A stretch of DNA of 64,000 bases from Terriglobia bacterium (GCA_020072585.1 JAIQGL010000012.1:1-64000); one strand, 5' to 3'; counted from the stretch's first letter, positions 9,015 to 18,885 are shown. Notes: a model not told the origin generated them from the letters alone. Translations and numbers: made by a program.

Positions 9015-10021
9015 ACACCGCCAGCATACATCCCGGATTCCGACTGATCCTGCCTTATCTCAGACCCATCGAGAATCTGATTCTCGATCCAGAGATAAGC
9101 GAAATTATGCTCAATTCACCCTCAGACATATTCATTGAGAAGCAGGGAGTCATAGAAAAGGTCCAGGGCATCACCATTCCAAACGACCAATTGCGCGTGG
9201 CCGTACAAAATATCGCTCGTTCGCTTGGCGATGATATTTCGGAAGAGAAACCCATCCTTGATTCACGCCTGCCGGACGGCAGCCGGATTGCCGCTGTACT
9301 GCCGCCGTGCAGCATTCATGGAATTACCCTCACCATACGCAAATTCAATACCCGTAGCTTCACCATCGATGACCTCATTCGCATCGGCACGATCACCGAA
9401 CCAATCGCCGCTCTCCTGCAAACTGCCATCATCGAAAGAAAAAACATCCTTATCAGTGGCGGTACAGGTACAGGCAAAACTACCTTGCTCAACATCCTTG
9501 CCGACTTCATTCCTGAAGAAGACCGCTTGCTGGTGATCGAGGACACAGCGGAAATTCACATCCGCAAGCCCAACCTTGTCCGCTTTGAGGCACGCCGCCA
9601 ACAGGGACCAAAGATTCCAGCCGTCACAATTCGCGATCTGCTCAAAGCAAGCCTGCGACACCGGCCCGAACGCACCATCCTGGGAGAGATTCGCGGGGAA
9701 GAAGCGTTCGATCTCTTGCAGGCGCTCAACACCGGCCACAGCGGTAGTCTTTCCACCATTCACGCCAATTCCGCCGCCCAGGCGCTTTCGCGCTTTGCCA
9801 ATTGTGTCCTGCAAAGCGGAATTGAGCTGCCTTACAGCGCGATCAAAGCCAACATCGCCGACTCGATTCATCTGCTCGTTCATATCGAGCGTCGCCACGC
9901 CCGCCGCTACGTCAACGAGATCCTTGCCATAAAGAGCTTCTCCCCGACTGACGATACCTATCAACTCGAAACTCTATTCAATCGTAATCAGGACAATTTA
10001 TCCCAGGAGTCAAAGCAATGA
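9011..10021 (+). CDS. virB11: VirB11/TrbB-type secretion ATPase
   Basis: A 336-residue protein. Walker A is GGTGTGKTT at residues 150-158. It is followed by VIEDTAEIHI (Asp box/Walker B), then RHRPERTILGEIRGEEA and the His box with GHSGSLSTIHANS. These are hallmarks of the hexameric VirB11/CpaF/PilT superfamily. It provides energy for substrate transfer and T4SS switching at the cytoplasmic face. ATG overlaps the previous gene by 4 bases, and its own end overlaps topB by 4 bases, so all three are coupled. Confidence 0.95.
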   Translation: MNTASIHPGFRLILPYLRPIENLILDPEISEIMLNSPSDIFIEKQGVIEKVQGITIPNDQLRVAVQNIARSLGDDISEEKPILDSRLPDGSRIAAVLPPCSIHGITLTIRKFNTRSFTIDDLIRIGTITEPIAALLQTAIIERKNILISGGTGTGKTTLLNILADFIPEEDRLLVIEDTAEIHIRKPNLVRFEARRQQGPKIPAVTIRDLLKASLRHRPERTILGEIRGEEAFDLLQALNTGHSGSLSTIHANSAAQALSRFANCVLQSGIELPYSAIKANIADSIHLLVHIERRHARRYVNEILAIKSFSPTDDTYQLETLFNRNQDNLSQESKQ

Positions 10022-12135
10022 TCGTCGTACTCGCAGAAAAACCATCCGTCGCCCGCGACATCGCCGCTGTTCTCGGAGCCAATCAAAAAAAAGACGGCTA
10101 CTTTCAAGGGAACGGCTATCAGGTGACGTACGCCTTCGGCCACCTTGTTGCGATTGCCCAACCGGAGGAAATGAATCCCGCGTGGGGACAGCCTTGGAGG
10201 ATGGACCAACTTCCTATGATCCCAGCTCAATGGAAGTATCAGATCGCCGACAAAGCCGAGAAACAATTTGATTGCATTAAGAAGCTCTTCCTTCAACCCA
10301 ACACGACCAGCATCATCTGTGCCACCGACGCCGGACGCGAGGGCCAGCACATCTTTGACCTCATCTATCAATTGACCGGCTCAACCAAACCAGTCAATCG
10401 CCTCTGGATCAGCTCTCTAACCCCGGATGCCATCCGCGCCGGCTTCCGTGATCTCAAACCCGCCAGTGCCTTTGCCGACCTCTCGGCGGCCGCAGCTTGG
10501 CGGGCTCGCGCTGATTGGCTCGTAGGATTGAGCGCTACCCGCGCCTACACCTTAATCAATGGTCAAACATGCACTGTGGGCCGGGTACAAACGCCGACCC
10601 TGGCCCTTATCGTCAATCGCCAAATCGCAATTGAAAACTTCAAACCTGCACTCTTTTATGAAATCCAAGCGGTCTTTGAACCAGGGTTTACGACCAAATA
10701 CATCACTCCAGGCAATGATCCCCAAACACGCCTCCAAGACCGCGTTATGGCTCAAGCGATTTTCGACCAAATCTCGCCCATCCCAAGCGGCATCGTCGTC
10801 TCAGTTACGACCACAGAGAAAACGACCAAAGCCCCACCTCTCTTCGACCTGCTCACGCTACAGAAAGAGGCAAACAAGCGATTCGGGTACACCGCACAGG
10901 AAACACTCGACGTGGCCCAGAGTCTTTACGAGCAATACAAAGTGCTCTCCTATCCCCGCACCGAATCCCGGCATCTGTCCCATGACATGCTCCCGGAACT
11001 CCCAAACATCATTCGCGCGTTGCCAAAAGACCTTCCCACTGAGAGTGCTTTGATGGCGCTTAAGGCAGGCCTCAAGCTATCCAAAACTTATGTGGACGAT
11101 AACAAACTCACCGACCATCACGCCATCATTCCCACTCACAACGCCGCGCCATCCGATCTGCCAACAAAGCACCGCAACATTTATGACCTGGTTGCAAGAC
11201 GTTTCTTGAGCATCTTTCTGCCTGCCGAAGTTCGTGATGACACTACCGCCATCATCGAACTCGGCCAGCATTCATTCCGCGCCCTTGGTTCGATCATCAA
11301 GAAATTCGGCTCGACGCTGTTAAGCACTCAATCCGAACCCGCAGAGAAAAAGACCAGTGATGACATCGAGCCTTTGCCCCCGCTCTCCCAAGGACAAAAT
11401 GTTGCCAAACGAGCTGCCCAACTCAAAGAAGGAAAGACCACACCTCCCAAGCCCTATGACGATGCTGGCCTTTTAACCGCTATGAAGAATGCCGGGCAGG
11501 AGATTGACGATGAGGATCTCGCCGCCTATATGAAGCAAAGCGGCTTGGGAACCCCGGCCACACGCGCCGCTATCATCGAAAAGCTAATTGCGGTTGGCTA
11601 TATCGAGCGTAAAAAGAAATGTCTCTTCCCCACAGAGAAGGGAAAAGCTCTCATCAATCAGGTCCATCCCACCCTCAAAGATGTAGCTCTCACTGCCTCT
11701 TGGGAACAGCAGTTGGCCAATATCCAGGACGGAACCACGCCCACCAATGTCTTCGCAGCCGCAATCACTCAATTCATCCAGCATATCTTTCCCGAAATCA
11801 TCGCTACGCGGCCAGCAATGGCCGCCCTCTCCAACCCTAACGTTTACGGGCCTTGTCCGAAATGCAAAACCGGCACAGTACGCAAGACCATCAAGGGCGC
11901 CGGTTGCTCTCGCTTCAAGGAGGGTTGCAACTTCTCAATTTGGGGACAGATCAATGGCAAGAAGCTTACCGATGAGCACATCCGCCATCTTGCGACAAAA
12001 GGCCGCACTGGACTTATCAAAGGGTTCAAGAAGAAAGATGGAAGCGCAACCTACGATGCCTGCCTTGTGCTAACGAATGATTTCACAATCCGTCTAGAAT
12101 TCGAGAGCCACGCGAGGGCAGCAAAAACGGCATGA
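10018..12135 (+). CDS. topB: DNA topoisomerase III (type IA)
   Basis: A 705-residue protein starting with MIVVLAEKPSVARDIA (TOPRIM start), with CATDAGREGQ and the catalytic tyrosine Y312 in SYPRTESRHL. The RTESRH context is typical of TopB rather than TopA. The C-terminal part has a Cys pair (YGPCPKCKTGTV) followed by a later Cys pair, i.e. one zinc ribbon. TopB homologues are common on integrative conjugative elements, where they probably resolve transfer or replication intermediates. The 4-base overlap with virB11 puts it in the transfer operon. Confidence 0.95.
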   Translation: MIVVLAEKPSVARDIAAVLGANQKKDGYFQGNGYQVTYAFGHLVAIAQPEEMNPAWGQPWRMDQLPMIPAQWKYQIADKAEKQFDCIKKLFLQPNTTSIICATDAGREGQHIFDLIYQLTGSTKPVNRLWISSLTPDAIRAGFRDLKPASAFADLSAAAAWRARADWLVGLSATRAYTLINGQTCTVGRVQTPTLALIVNRQIAIENFKPALFYEIQAVFEPGFTTKYITPGNDPQTRLQDRVMAQAIFDQISPIPSGIVVSVTTTEKTTKAPPLFDLLTLQKEANKRFGYTAQETLDVAQSLYEQYKVLSYPRTESRHLSHDMLPELPNIIRALPKDLPTESALMALKAGLKLSKTYVDDNKLTDHHAIIPTHNAAPSDLPTKHRNIYDLVARRFLSIFLPAEVRDDTTAIIELGQHSFRALGSIIKKFGSTLLSTQSEPAEKKTSDDIEPLPPLSQGQNVAKRAAQLKEGKTTPPKPYDDAGLLTAMKNAGQEIDDEDLAAYMKQSGLGTPATRAAIIEKLIAVGYIERKKKCLFPTEKGKALINQVHPTLKDVALTASWEQQLANIQDGTTPTNVFAAAITQFIQHIFPEIIATRPAMAALSNPNVYGPCPKCKTGTVRKTIKGAGCSRFKEGCNFSIWGQINGKKLTDEHIRHLATKGRTGLIKGFKKKDGSATYDACLVLTNDFTIRLEFESHARAAKTA

Positions 12136-12222
12136 TTCAAAACTCATTCATTTTTTCGCCGGGTTGCATTGCAATATTCCTCCTCCCGGTCTTTGGATAA
12201 ACTCTTAAAACCGAGGCACTAT

Positions 12223-12480
12223 ATGCATCATACGAACTTACACAATCTCACTCCGATCGAAACGATTATTGCGTTTGCAGCTTTATTTTTAGTCTTATAC
12301 ATATACTTCTTACCCACCATCACTGCCATCAGAAAAAATAGCCCGTATAAGGCCGCTGCTATCATCGTCAACATCATGTTCGGTGTCACGATTCTCGGTT
12401 GGATTATTGCGCTGATTCTCGCCAGCAAGCAACCGCAGCAGGTAGTCGTTGTCTACAACACGCCGCCACCCCCGCGCTGA
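12223..12480 (+). CDS. Superinfection-immunity-like membrane protein
   Basis: An 85-residue protein with two transmembrane helices (about residues 12-30 and 43-65) separated by the conserved-looking YFLPTITAIRK. The second helix contains FGVTILGWIIALILA. This pattern matches the Imm_superinfect family (phage T4 Imm-like), whose T4 member blocks DNA injection by a second phage. The start is ATG 12223, with GAGG 8 bases upstream; the frame also has an upstream TTG at 12169, judged less likely. On a conjugative element it may act as entry exclusion or phage immunity; this is inferred. Confidence 0.72.
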   Translation: MHHTNLHNLTPIETIIAFAALFLVLYIYFLPTITAIRKNSPYKAAAIIVNIMFGVTILGWIIALILASKQPQQVVVVYNTPPPPR

Positions 12481-12656
12481 TGGCTCAATTTTAAGTTCAG
12501 CGAAAGGACTCAAAAGCTTGACGCGCCTACGCGCCTAGTCGTTCACCCCCTTGGCAGCGAATCCTGAGTATCTATCCAATCCAATGCACACCGGCAGTGG
12601 AGCATCACAGATGCAGGATCAATTAGCGGGAGCTGGCAGAGCATCGTCCTCTATCA

Positions 12657-13428
12657 TTACTGTTTCGAGCGTTGCAAACTGAGAAACTCTGTGGCGTCCA
12701 TTTGCAGACGTTGAGTTATGAGGCCAACCAGAGGGTAGCTGAGAGTAGAAACGAGCAACACTGGACCACCACTCAAGCCTCCCAGCTCAGCTTCCGGCTC
12801 TGGCAGAGGCCGTCCATCGAAGCTGACTAGGTCCTTGTGATCAATTTGACAGATGCAGTATCCGACGCCCGATTTCGTTACCGGAAATGCTGCAGAATAA
12901 GCACCTGAACCAATCCGCCCCGCATTAGGGTATTCTTCCCTCAAGGCCCTAGGATATCCAGCCACTAAGACCATTTCGCCTTCCTGTGGCGGACGAATCG
13001 GCCAACTCTTTGGGGTCGAAATGGTGCACGGCCCTATGCGTTGCACTTGTTCATCCGAAAGGCGCAGAACAACGATATCGTTCTCCTTGTCTCTCCATGC
13101 GATTCGTGAAATCGGATCGAACGGGGGGGAGGTTACCTGCTTGCCAGTTCAGCACTTCACCCGACCGCACGCGTTCTTCGTAGCCAGCTAAGACGTGAGA
13201 TGCAGTGGCAAGAAATGTGCCTGCGCCTAGTCGCAACAAACAGCCCGAAGCCCCGTTAATCTTTCCGCCAACGCTCCGCGGGGGAGCAAAGAAGATCGGC
13301 ACTGCATGGTCTCGGGCGAATGCCGTCATCTGCCGACCAACTGCAATTAACCGCTCTTGCACAGCAGCCGGAAGCTCACGAAAGAGTTGGAAACCACCCG
13401 GTGCGCTCATATTGTCAGAATCTGTCAC
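12657..13428 (-). pseudogene. Trypsin-like serine protease gene broken in a poly-G tract
   Basis: Two adjacent minus-strand frames (13051-13428 and 12657-13046) together encode one trypsin-like protease. The catalytic His is in FLATASHVLAGYE in the first part. The Asp is in NDIVVLRL, encoded in the second frame just after the break. The Ser is in GGLSGGPVLL near the end. The frame changes at seven G residues (+ strand 13123-13129); with six, the reading would run on as NLPPFDPISRIAWRDKEND. All triad residues survive, so this is a recent mutation, slippage-controlled expression, or a sequencing error. No signal peptide is evident. Confidence 0.75.
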
Positions 13429-13561
13429 GACAGTTCCGAGCCGCTTGCTTTAATCAGATTCAGACGGAGATTGATCTAGCACGCGGAAAGTAACCGTTCA
13501 CCCAGATCTCCGGCTCTGGGTCAGCGGAATTCGGCAGACCATTATAGAATCGGGTCTTATC

Positions 13562-13825
13562 ATGAAAGTCGAAATCAATGAAATACGGCTCCGGTTTGAC
13601 TTGAGCAAAAGAGAGTCAAAGGCCATTGAAGATGCCATGTGGCATGAGTTAAAAAATCCAGCCAAACAAAAATGGTTTAAGGGAAGCAATAATCGTTTAC
13701 ATCGCGTTATTACTGGCCTCCAGACAACTCGCAAAAAATGCGGATTGCATCCACTGGAACACGATAAGCTTCTGAGCGAGGCGAACGCGATGCTGCGCAC
13801 ACTAGTAGCGGACAGTTCGCAATAA
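13562..13825 (+). CDS. Small hypothetical protein
   Basis: An 87-residue protein with a charged N-terminus (MKVEINEIRLRFDLSKRESK) and predicted helices to the end. No family is recognised. No clear Shine-Dalgarno sequence is seen before the ATG. It faces the convergent membrane-protein gene downstream. Coding status rests on open-frame length and reasonable amino-acid composition. Confidence 0.5.
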   Translation: MKVEINEIRLRFDLSKRESKAIEDAMWHELKNPAKQKWFKGSNNRLHRVITGLQTTRKKCGLHPLEHDKLLSEANAMLRTLVADSSQ

Positions 13826-13883
13826 ACCTGCGCCGTGACATCTCACGCCAATATTTGATCTCGAAAACCTTCGCAGGTTGGCT

Positions 13884-14204
13884 TTATAAAAAACTGAGCG
13901 CCGCACTGATGGCCCCCAAGAGCGCCGCAATTGCGCTCCAGATTGCCGCTTTTTTGTTTAACCGAGATGTCTCATACAAGGCCGACTGTATGCCGATAAT
14001 GTCTACTTTTGTCCCCAGGATGTGCATTTCAGGGTTGTCGCCGATTGCCGCCACAGGCGGAACTGTCGTCTTGGGGGTTGGACGACTTGAGAGATACCAG
14101 TACACGGCTGCCACAAAAGCTGAAATAGCTGTGCCGATCGAACAGGTCACATATGCGACTCGAATGGAAATCATCGGTTTGTCTTCGGAGGTTTCATACC
14201 GCAT
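13884..14204 (-). CDS. Small two-helix membrane protein
   Basis: A 106-residue protein with one hydrophobic segment near residues 16-40 and another at about 85-105 (AAIWSAIAALLGAISAAL). The loop between is partly helical and may form a coiled coil (GTKVDIIGIQSALYETSR). The N-in/C-in layout resembles small holin-like or sensor proteins, but no family is recognised. An internal ATG (14174) is an alternative start. Confidence 0.6.
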   Translation of the reverse strand: MRYETSEDKPMISIRVAYVTCSIGTAISAFVAAVYWYLSSRPTPKTTVPPVAAIGDNPEMHILGTKVDIIGIQSALYETSRLNKKAAIWSAIAALLGAISAALSFL

Positions 14205-14297
14205 TCTTCGCAGAATGTGAAGAGAAGACCCTCAACATTGAGATTAGCTTCTTTGCATTTCCGAAGAAAACTTCCCAGGTGTGCACAGCCCAATCAT

Positions 14298-14924
14298 TTA
14301 TGCAAGGTCCGGATCTGATTGACCGCCTTCAATCAGCCGCCACTCGGTAAGTCCCAACCTCTCCAACAGCATGTCCTTGAGCCATCTCCCTTCGACTTCT
14401 GCCAAAGCAAGCATTCCTTCCTCTACGTCTTTGTAATGCACCAGCAGAGTCAAGAACATGCTCCGATCAATCTTCAATCCCAATGCGCTGCGCAACCACA
14501 GAGTCACTTGCCAACGAACCTGCTGCCACCTTAATTCTGTGGCCTCATCAATCAATGCCACGATAGCCGTTTCCTGCGGGTCATACTTCAGCCCGCGCTT
14601 ACTTTCTTTAATCTTCAGCTCCTCGAAGCGTAGAGCCTGAAGAAATAACGTTGTATTGTTCGTTTCACCACGGAGGTATCCCCAATTAACTTTAAACTGC
14701 TGCCGGCGCGCCTTTCGCCCCAGCCGATCTTCAATCGGCTCCTCATCATCAAGCTGCTTGTTGTAATCCAGGACGAGATGCGCCCGCGCGGGCACCACTT
14801 TGGTGAGAATGCAGCCCCAGACGAGGCGTGAAGGATACTGAATTTTCTTCAAAAGAACCAATACGAAAATCAGGACGACAACCAGCATTGTAGGCAAGAC
14901 CGCAAGCGCACTTAACATAGACAT
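14298..14924 (-). CDS. Single-pass membrane protein of unknown function
   Basis: A 208-residue protein with one N-terminal transmembrane helix (about residues 5-27), then a charged cytoplasmic part rich in Arg, Glu and Trp, including a probable helical bundle (EATELRWQQVRWQVTLWL). AAGGAAGG 7 bases before the ATG supports the start. It is 9 bases downstream of the multi-pass protein gene 14934-15665, so the two are probably co-transcribed. The family is not recognised. Confidence 0.65.
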   Translation of the reverse strand: MSMLSALAVLPTMLVVVLIFVLVLLKKIQYPSRLVWGCILTKVVPARAHLVLDYNKQLDDEEPIEDRLGRKARRQQFKVNWGYLRGETNNTTLFLQALRFEELKIKESKRGLKYDPQETAIVALIDEATELRWQQVRWQVTLWLRSALGLKIDRSMFLTLLVHYKDVEEGMLALAEVEGRWLKDMLLERLGLTEWRLIEGGQSDPDLA

Positions 14925-14933
14925 TTGCCTTCC

Positions 14934-15665
14934 TTACAATCGTTCACCGGAAGCCCGGTAGCGGCGCAACGCCTTCCGAATCTCATCAGGTCCCATTCCC
15001 AACTCCTCGAACCCGAATTGCCTCACCGGACGCGAAAAAACATAAATCCACCAAAACACCGCTACAAAGTATCCCACGGAGGGAATGTTTTTAGTCAAAA
15101 AAATGTATTTGGTTCCAAACAAGGAGAAGCTCCCCAAATACAGCAAGAATGCAGCTGCCGCCGCTCCAAAACCAGTTACAACGGCATCCTCTCGCGTAAT
15201 GCCCTCCCTCATCAGAAAGCTCAGCACCATAGTCAATAAGGTAATCCCAAGAAAGCCCCATCGAAAAAGAAACTCAGCTCCAAACACAAAAGTGAAAAGC
15301 CGGTCTACTTGAAGGGGAGGTGCATAAATGGCTTTCCATCCTGAATAAGCGACCACAGCTATGATCACTGTCCAAACTGACCAACGAAATCCCGCCTTAC
15401 GTGTGAAGCCCTGAAAAATTCGGAGAAAACTCTCCCGCACGGCAGCAACGATCAACCCGACCTCAATCGCTTCGATCCACCAGAACGCCTCGTAATAGAA
15501 CCGTTGTCTGACCATCCAGAGTACGAATTGGACAAGAGTGGCAATGCACTCCCAAAGGACATAGAAGGCAAACCACGGCAACTGCTTCCGGACGCCCTGG
15601 CGATGCAGGATGATCAGGAGCCAGACATAAACGACGAAACCAGCAATGAACGTCGCGATTTGCAC
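14934..15665 (-). CDS. Polytopic membrane protein of unknown function
   Basis: A 243-residue protein with about seven hydrophobic segments and Trp/Tyr-rich faces (KQLPWFAFYVLWE, RFYYEAFWWIEA). The start is GTG at 15665 with AAGGTG upstream. The topology resembles acidobacterial integral membrane proteins without assigned function. It forms a likely operon with 14298-14924. No catalytic motif is visible. Confidence 0.65.
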   Translation of the reverse strand: MQIATFIAGFVVYVWLLIILHRQGVRKQLPWFAFYVLWECIATLVQFVLWMVRQRFYYEAFWWIEAIEVGLIVAAVRESFLRIFQGFTRKAGFRWSVWTVIIAVVAYSGWKAIYAPPLQVDRLFTFVFGAEFLFRWGFLGITLLTMVLSFLMREGITREDAVVTGFGAAAAAFLLYLGSFSLFGTKYIFLTKNIPSVGYFVAVFWWIYVFSRPVRQFGFEELGMGPDEIRKALRRYRASGERL

Positions 15666-15710
15666 TAGAAAAGCCGCACCTTACGGGTACAGGATTTTCT
15701 CACGCCGAAC

Positions 15711-15920
15711 CTACTTACCGCACCCTGTCGTTCCGGGACAGACAGGCCCAGGCCCCGCGTGCCGTGCGTCTTTTGACAACACGCACGGGTCTGTTCCAGG
15801 ACACACGGGCCCTGGTCCGGCCTGAACGCGTGAATACTGCCCTATTGATACAGTACTCGGAAAACTGAGCATGACTGCAGCCAGAGTTGACACCACTACC
15901 ATTTGGATTCTCGGTTTCAT
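15711..15920 (-). CDS. Tiny secreted peptide with duplicated Cys motif
   Basis: A 69-residue open frame with an N-terminal signal-like segment (about residues 1-27) and a mature part made of two copies of AGPGPVCPGT. The first is followed by DPC and the second by TGC, so each unit has two Cys. TTTTAGGAGATGAG before the ATG is a strong ribosome site. It lies 45 bases upstream of the membrane-protein gene on the same strand. Function is unknown; a cell-envelope or processed peptide is possible. Confidence 0.62.
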   Translation of the reverse strand: MKPRIQMVVVSTLAAVMLSFPSTVSIGQYSRVQAGPGPVCPGTDPCVLSKDARHAGPGPVCPGTTGCGK

Positions 15921-16458
15921 CTCATCTCCTAAAATTCCCGATTTGGGACAAGCCTCTTCTTGAGTTACCTAGGTTCCTTGACATCTGTAAACCTATTCAT
16001 TAATATCGATACAGATGGACAGAGCGTGGCCCTAGGGCTAACTTGCCCTTGGAAGCCCGCAGCGCTCTTTTCCTAAACTTAAGCAATTACCCCCGGAATC
16101 AGGAGAAGGAGAACCCGGCCTCTGCGGTCTCGCCAAATCTTCGCCAAAATTGGGATCGCAGGGGCAGGGGCTCGATCGAATGCTTCGACCTTATCCCGAT
16201 ATTCCGGTTGTGTTACCGCTAAGTCTCTGGGCGAGCATATCGCGAGCCGCGACCGAGGGCCTCAGCTCCTTAAGTAGGGGCAATGTTAGCACTGCGCGCA
16301 AAAAATGCACCCGAAGACTTCAGCGGATTTTACCCCCAAACAATTTCCTTTTCTTTCTTGACATTCAGGCTTTACCGCATAGTAATATGCTCGATTTGCA
16401 CCTACCTGCCTCTGGTACCTTTTCAGGCCAGCAGGCGCATTGAAAGCGCTCTCCCAGA
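15921..16458. other. Intergenic region between divergent genes
   Basis: No supportable gene is seen in these 538 bases. A short frame at 16150-16443 has poor composition. The region must hold promoters for the minus-strand peptide gene on the left and the plus-strand permease on the right. Confidence 0.6.
16358..16388 (+). promoter_or_regulatory. Candidate sigma-70-type promoter for the ADOP permease
   Basis: A perfect -35 box TTGACA is at 16358-16363. A -10-like TAATAT is at 16383-16388 with a long 19-base spacer, or TAGTAA at 16-base spacing. The permease ATG lies about 70 bases downstream. Sequence match only. Confidence 0.4.
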
Positions 16459-18885
16459 ATGCATCCCGTCATCCAAGACCTCCACTTCACGTTGCGGCTC
16501 ATCCGCAAGCGGGCAGGGATGACCATTTTGGTGCTCACCGCATTAGGCCTCGGGATCGGTTTGAATACAGCGATATTTAGTGCCGTCAACGCAATCATTC
16601 TGCGACCCCTTCCAATACATGACCCAGATCGTGTTGTCTGGCTTCATTCCCGAGTGAATCAAACAGGCGGACAGCTCGGTACTTCTTATGCCGATTTCCT
16701 GGATTGGAGAGCGCAGAGCCACTTATTTGACAGCATGGCTGCGATGTATTTCTTTTCCGCTACCTTGAGCAGACAAGGGCCTCCTGAACATATTAAGGTT
16801 GTGGGAATCTCCGCGTCAGGGTTTGATGTCTGGGGGCTTCAAACTGTTCTGGGCCGGAAATTCAGCAACAGCGACGATGAGACCGGCGCCAACCTCGTCG
16901 TGATCCTGACGCACACATTCTGGCAGCACAAGTTCGGCGGGAATCCAAACGTCCTGGGAAAGGATCTGGTACTAGACGACCGCCAATACACAATTATTGG
17001 TGTCCTTCAGCCCACTCCAATTAACGCCCTCACTTACCCCGATGTCTATGTAACCAACGGCCCCTTACTCAACCAGCCCCATATCATGGAGCGAGACACT
17101 CGCTGGTTTTTTCCGCTCGGGCGCATGAAATCCCACGTCAGCATTGCGCAAGCCCAAGCAGAAATGGACACGATTGCAAGCCGGCTGGCCTCTCAATATC
17201 CCGCGACAACTAAGGACATGGGAATCAGGGTTGAGAGCATGACTGAAAACCTCACCTCCGGTAACGGCAAACCGCTACTCCTTCTTATTCTCGCGTCCAG
17301 CCTTATTTTTCTTCTCGCCGTTCTGAACGTTATGACCATATTCCTTGCTGGCACCCTCGAACGTGCCCAAGAGCTGAGCGTTCGATCTGCCTTAGGCGCT
17401 CCACGCTCAATTTTGGCGCGTCAACTGCTCCTGCAAGCTCTGTTGTTCGCAATTGTGGGAGCAGGACTTGGTTTACTTTTCGCCAAACTGGGACTCGTGT
17501 ACTTCCTCGAACGTTTTCCCAATGCTGCGCAAAGATTTCACGAGACCAACATCGATCTCAGAGTCATCGCCGTCACACTGGCAATGACGATGTGTACCAC
17601 CCTGGCCAGCACCCTTGCCCCGGCTCTCTACGCCTTCCGAATCAAGATCGGCAGCGAACTGAGAGGCGAACCTGGCCTCTTCGCCGCGAACAGACGACGC
17701 CCCGTCACACGCGGCATTCTAATTTTGGGCGAGGTCGCCTTCGCCACCGGATTGTCGTTAGTAGCCGGACTGCTTATCAAGAGTCTCTATGAGGTGGAAA
17801 AAGTCGACTTGGGGTTTAATCCTCACGGCGTATTTTCGTTTCAAATCACACCCCCTCTCAACCGCTACAAAGAACCCGAGAAGCAATCGACTCTCTATAG
17901 AGCAGCCCTTGAGAAACTCGGCAGCCTGCCCGCAATGCAGTCCGTGAGTGGAATTTCGAGCCTGCCTCTAACGAGCCAAGCCTTGGTCAATAGCATGGAC
18001 ATGGATTCGCAATCCCCGCTTTTTGGGAAACCACTGCTCGTAGAAGAGGAATCCATTTTGCCCGGTTTTTTTCAGGTTATGCGGCTGCCTGTTCTCGAAG
18101 GACGGGATTTTAGCAACGCTGATCGCCAGGGCACTTCGCCAGTCGTAATTGTGGACGATGTTCTCGCAGCCAAACTCTGGCCTGGCCAAAACCCTCTCGG
18201 GAAACATTTGCGCATGGCGCTCTTCACGGGCGAGCCGGGCCCCTGGCGCGAAGTTATTGGCGTGGTGAAAGAAATCAAACACTTTGGGCCAGAACGCCAA
18301 GTCAAATGGATGCAGGTCTACGTTCCGCAGTATCAGGACCCCTCGCCGACCCTTTCCTTTCTTGTCAACACCACCCTCTCAAATGATGCAGCCAAGAATG
18401 CTGCCTTAAAAGCACTGCAAGAATTGGACAAAGACCTTCCAGTGGAGAGCTTCGAGACTCTGGAAAGCTACTTGAACAGAAATTATCTCAGTGGACGCCA
18501 AGTCAGCTTACTCCTCCTAACGACCTTTGCCGGCATCGGCATTCTCTCAGCTATCTTTGGCATCTACGGAGTTGTGGCAAACGCAGTGACCCAAAGACGC
18601 CGCGAAATTGCCATTCGCATGGCGCTCGGCGCGACACCTGCGCGAACTGCTATCCTTGTCGGCCGACTCGGTCTTTTCGCCACCACGGGAGGCATCCTCA
18701 TCGGATCAGCCATCGTGATCAGCCTGGGCCGCGTCCTGTCCTCAATGCTCTACGGCGTCACGCCCTTAGATCCTACGGTTTATATACTTAGCGCCACTCT
18801 CGTAATTCTCCTGGCAATTGCGGCCAGCGTCATCCCGGTCATGCGCCTATTTCGACTTAATATCCAGCAGATTCTCCGACAATAA
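16459..18885 (+). CDS. ADOP-type FtsX/MacB permease
   Basis: An 808-residue protein with two repeats of a MacB-like unit: a transmembrane helix (about residues 20-43), a periplasmic MacB_PCD domain, then FtsX helices (about 270-440), and the same again in the second half with FtsX helices at about 690-800. Typical tracts are GLNTAIFSAVNAIILRPLP and ERAQELSVRSALGAPRSI, repeated as RREIAIRMALGATPAR. This is the acidobacterial duplicated orphan permease architecture, usually without an adjacent ATPase, as here. Substrate is unknown. It is cargo of the element, unlike the chromosomal paralogue at 32596-35097. Confidence 0.9.
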   Translation: MHPVIQDLHFTLRLIRKRAGMTILVLTALGLGIGLNTAIFSAVNAIILRPLPIHDPDRVVWLHSRVNQTGGQLGTSYADFLDWRAQSHLFDSMAAMYFFSATLSRQGPPEHIKVVGISASGFDVWGLQTVLGRKFSNSDDETGANLVVILTHTFWQHKFGGNPNVLGKDLVLDDRQYTIIGVLQPTPINALTYPDVYVTNGPLLNQPHIMERDTRWFFPLGRMKSHVSIAQAQAEMDTIASRLASQYPATTKDMGIRVESMTENLTSGNGKPLLLLILASSLIFLLAVLNVMTIFLAGTLERAQELSVRSALGAPRSILARQLLLQALLFAIVGAGLGLLFAKLGLVYFLERFPNAAQRFHETNIDLRVIAVTLAMTMCTTLASTLAPALYAFRIKIGSELRGEPGLFAANRRRPVTRGILILGEVAFATGLSLVAGLLIKSLYEVEKVDLGFNPHGVFSFQITPPLNRYKEPEKQSTLYRAALEKLGSLPAMQSVSGISSLPLTSQALVNSMDMDSQSPLFGKPLLVEEESILPGFFQVMRLPVLEGRDFSNADRQGTSPVVIVDDVLAAKLWPGQNPLGKHLRMALFTGEPGPWREVIGVVKEIKHFGPERQVKWMQVYVPQYQDPSPTLSFLVNTTLSNDAAKNAALKALQELDKDLPVESFETLESYLNRNYLSGRQVSLLLLTTFAGIGILSAIFGIYGVVANAVTQRRREIAIRMALGATPARTAILVGRLGLFATTGGILIGSAIVISLGRVLSSMLYGVTPLDPTVYILSATLVILLAIAASVIPVMRLFRLNIQQILRQ

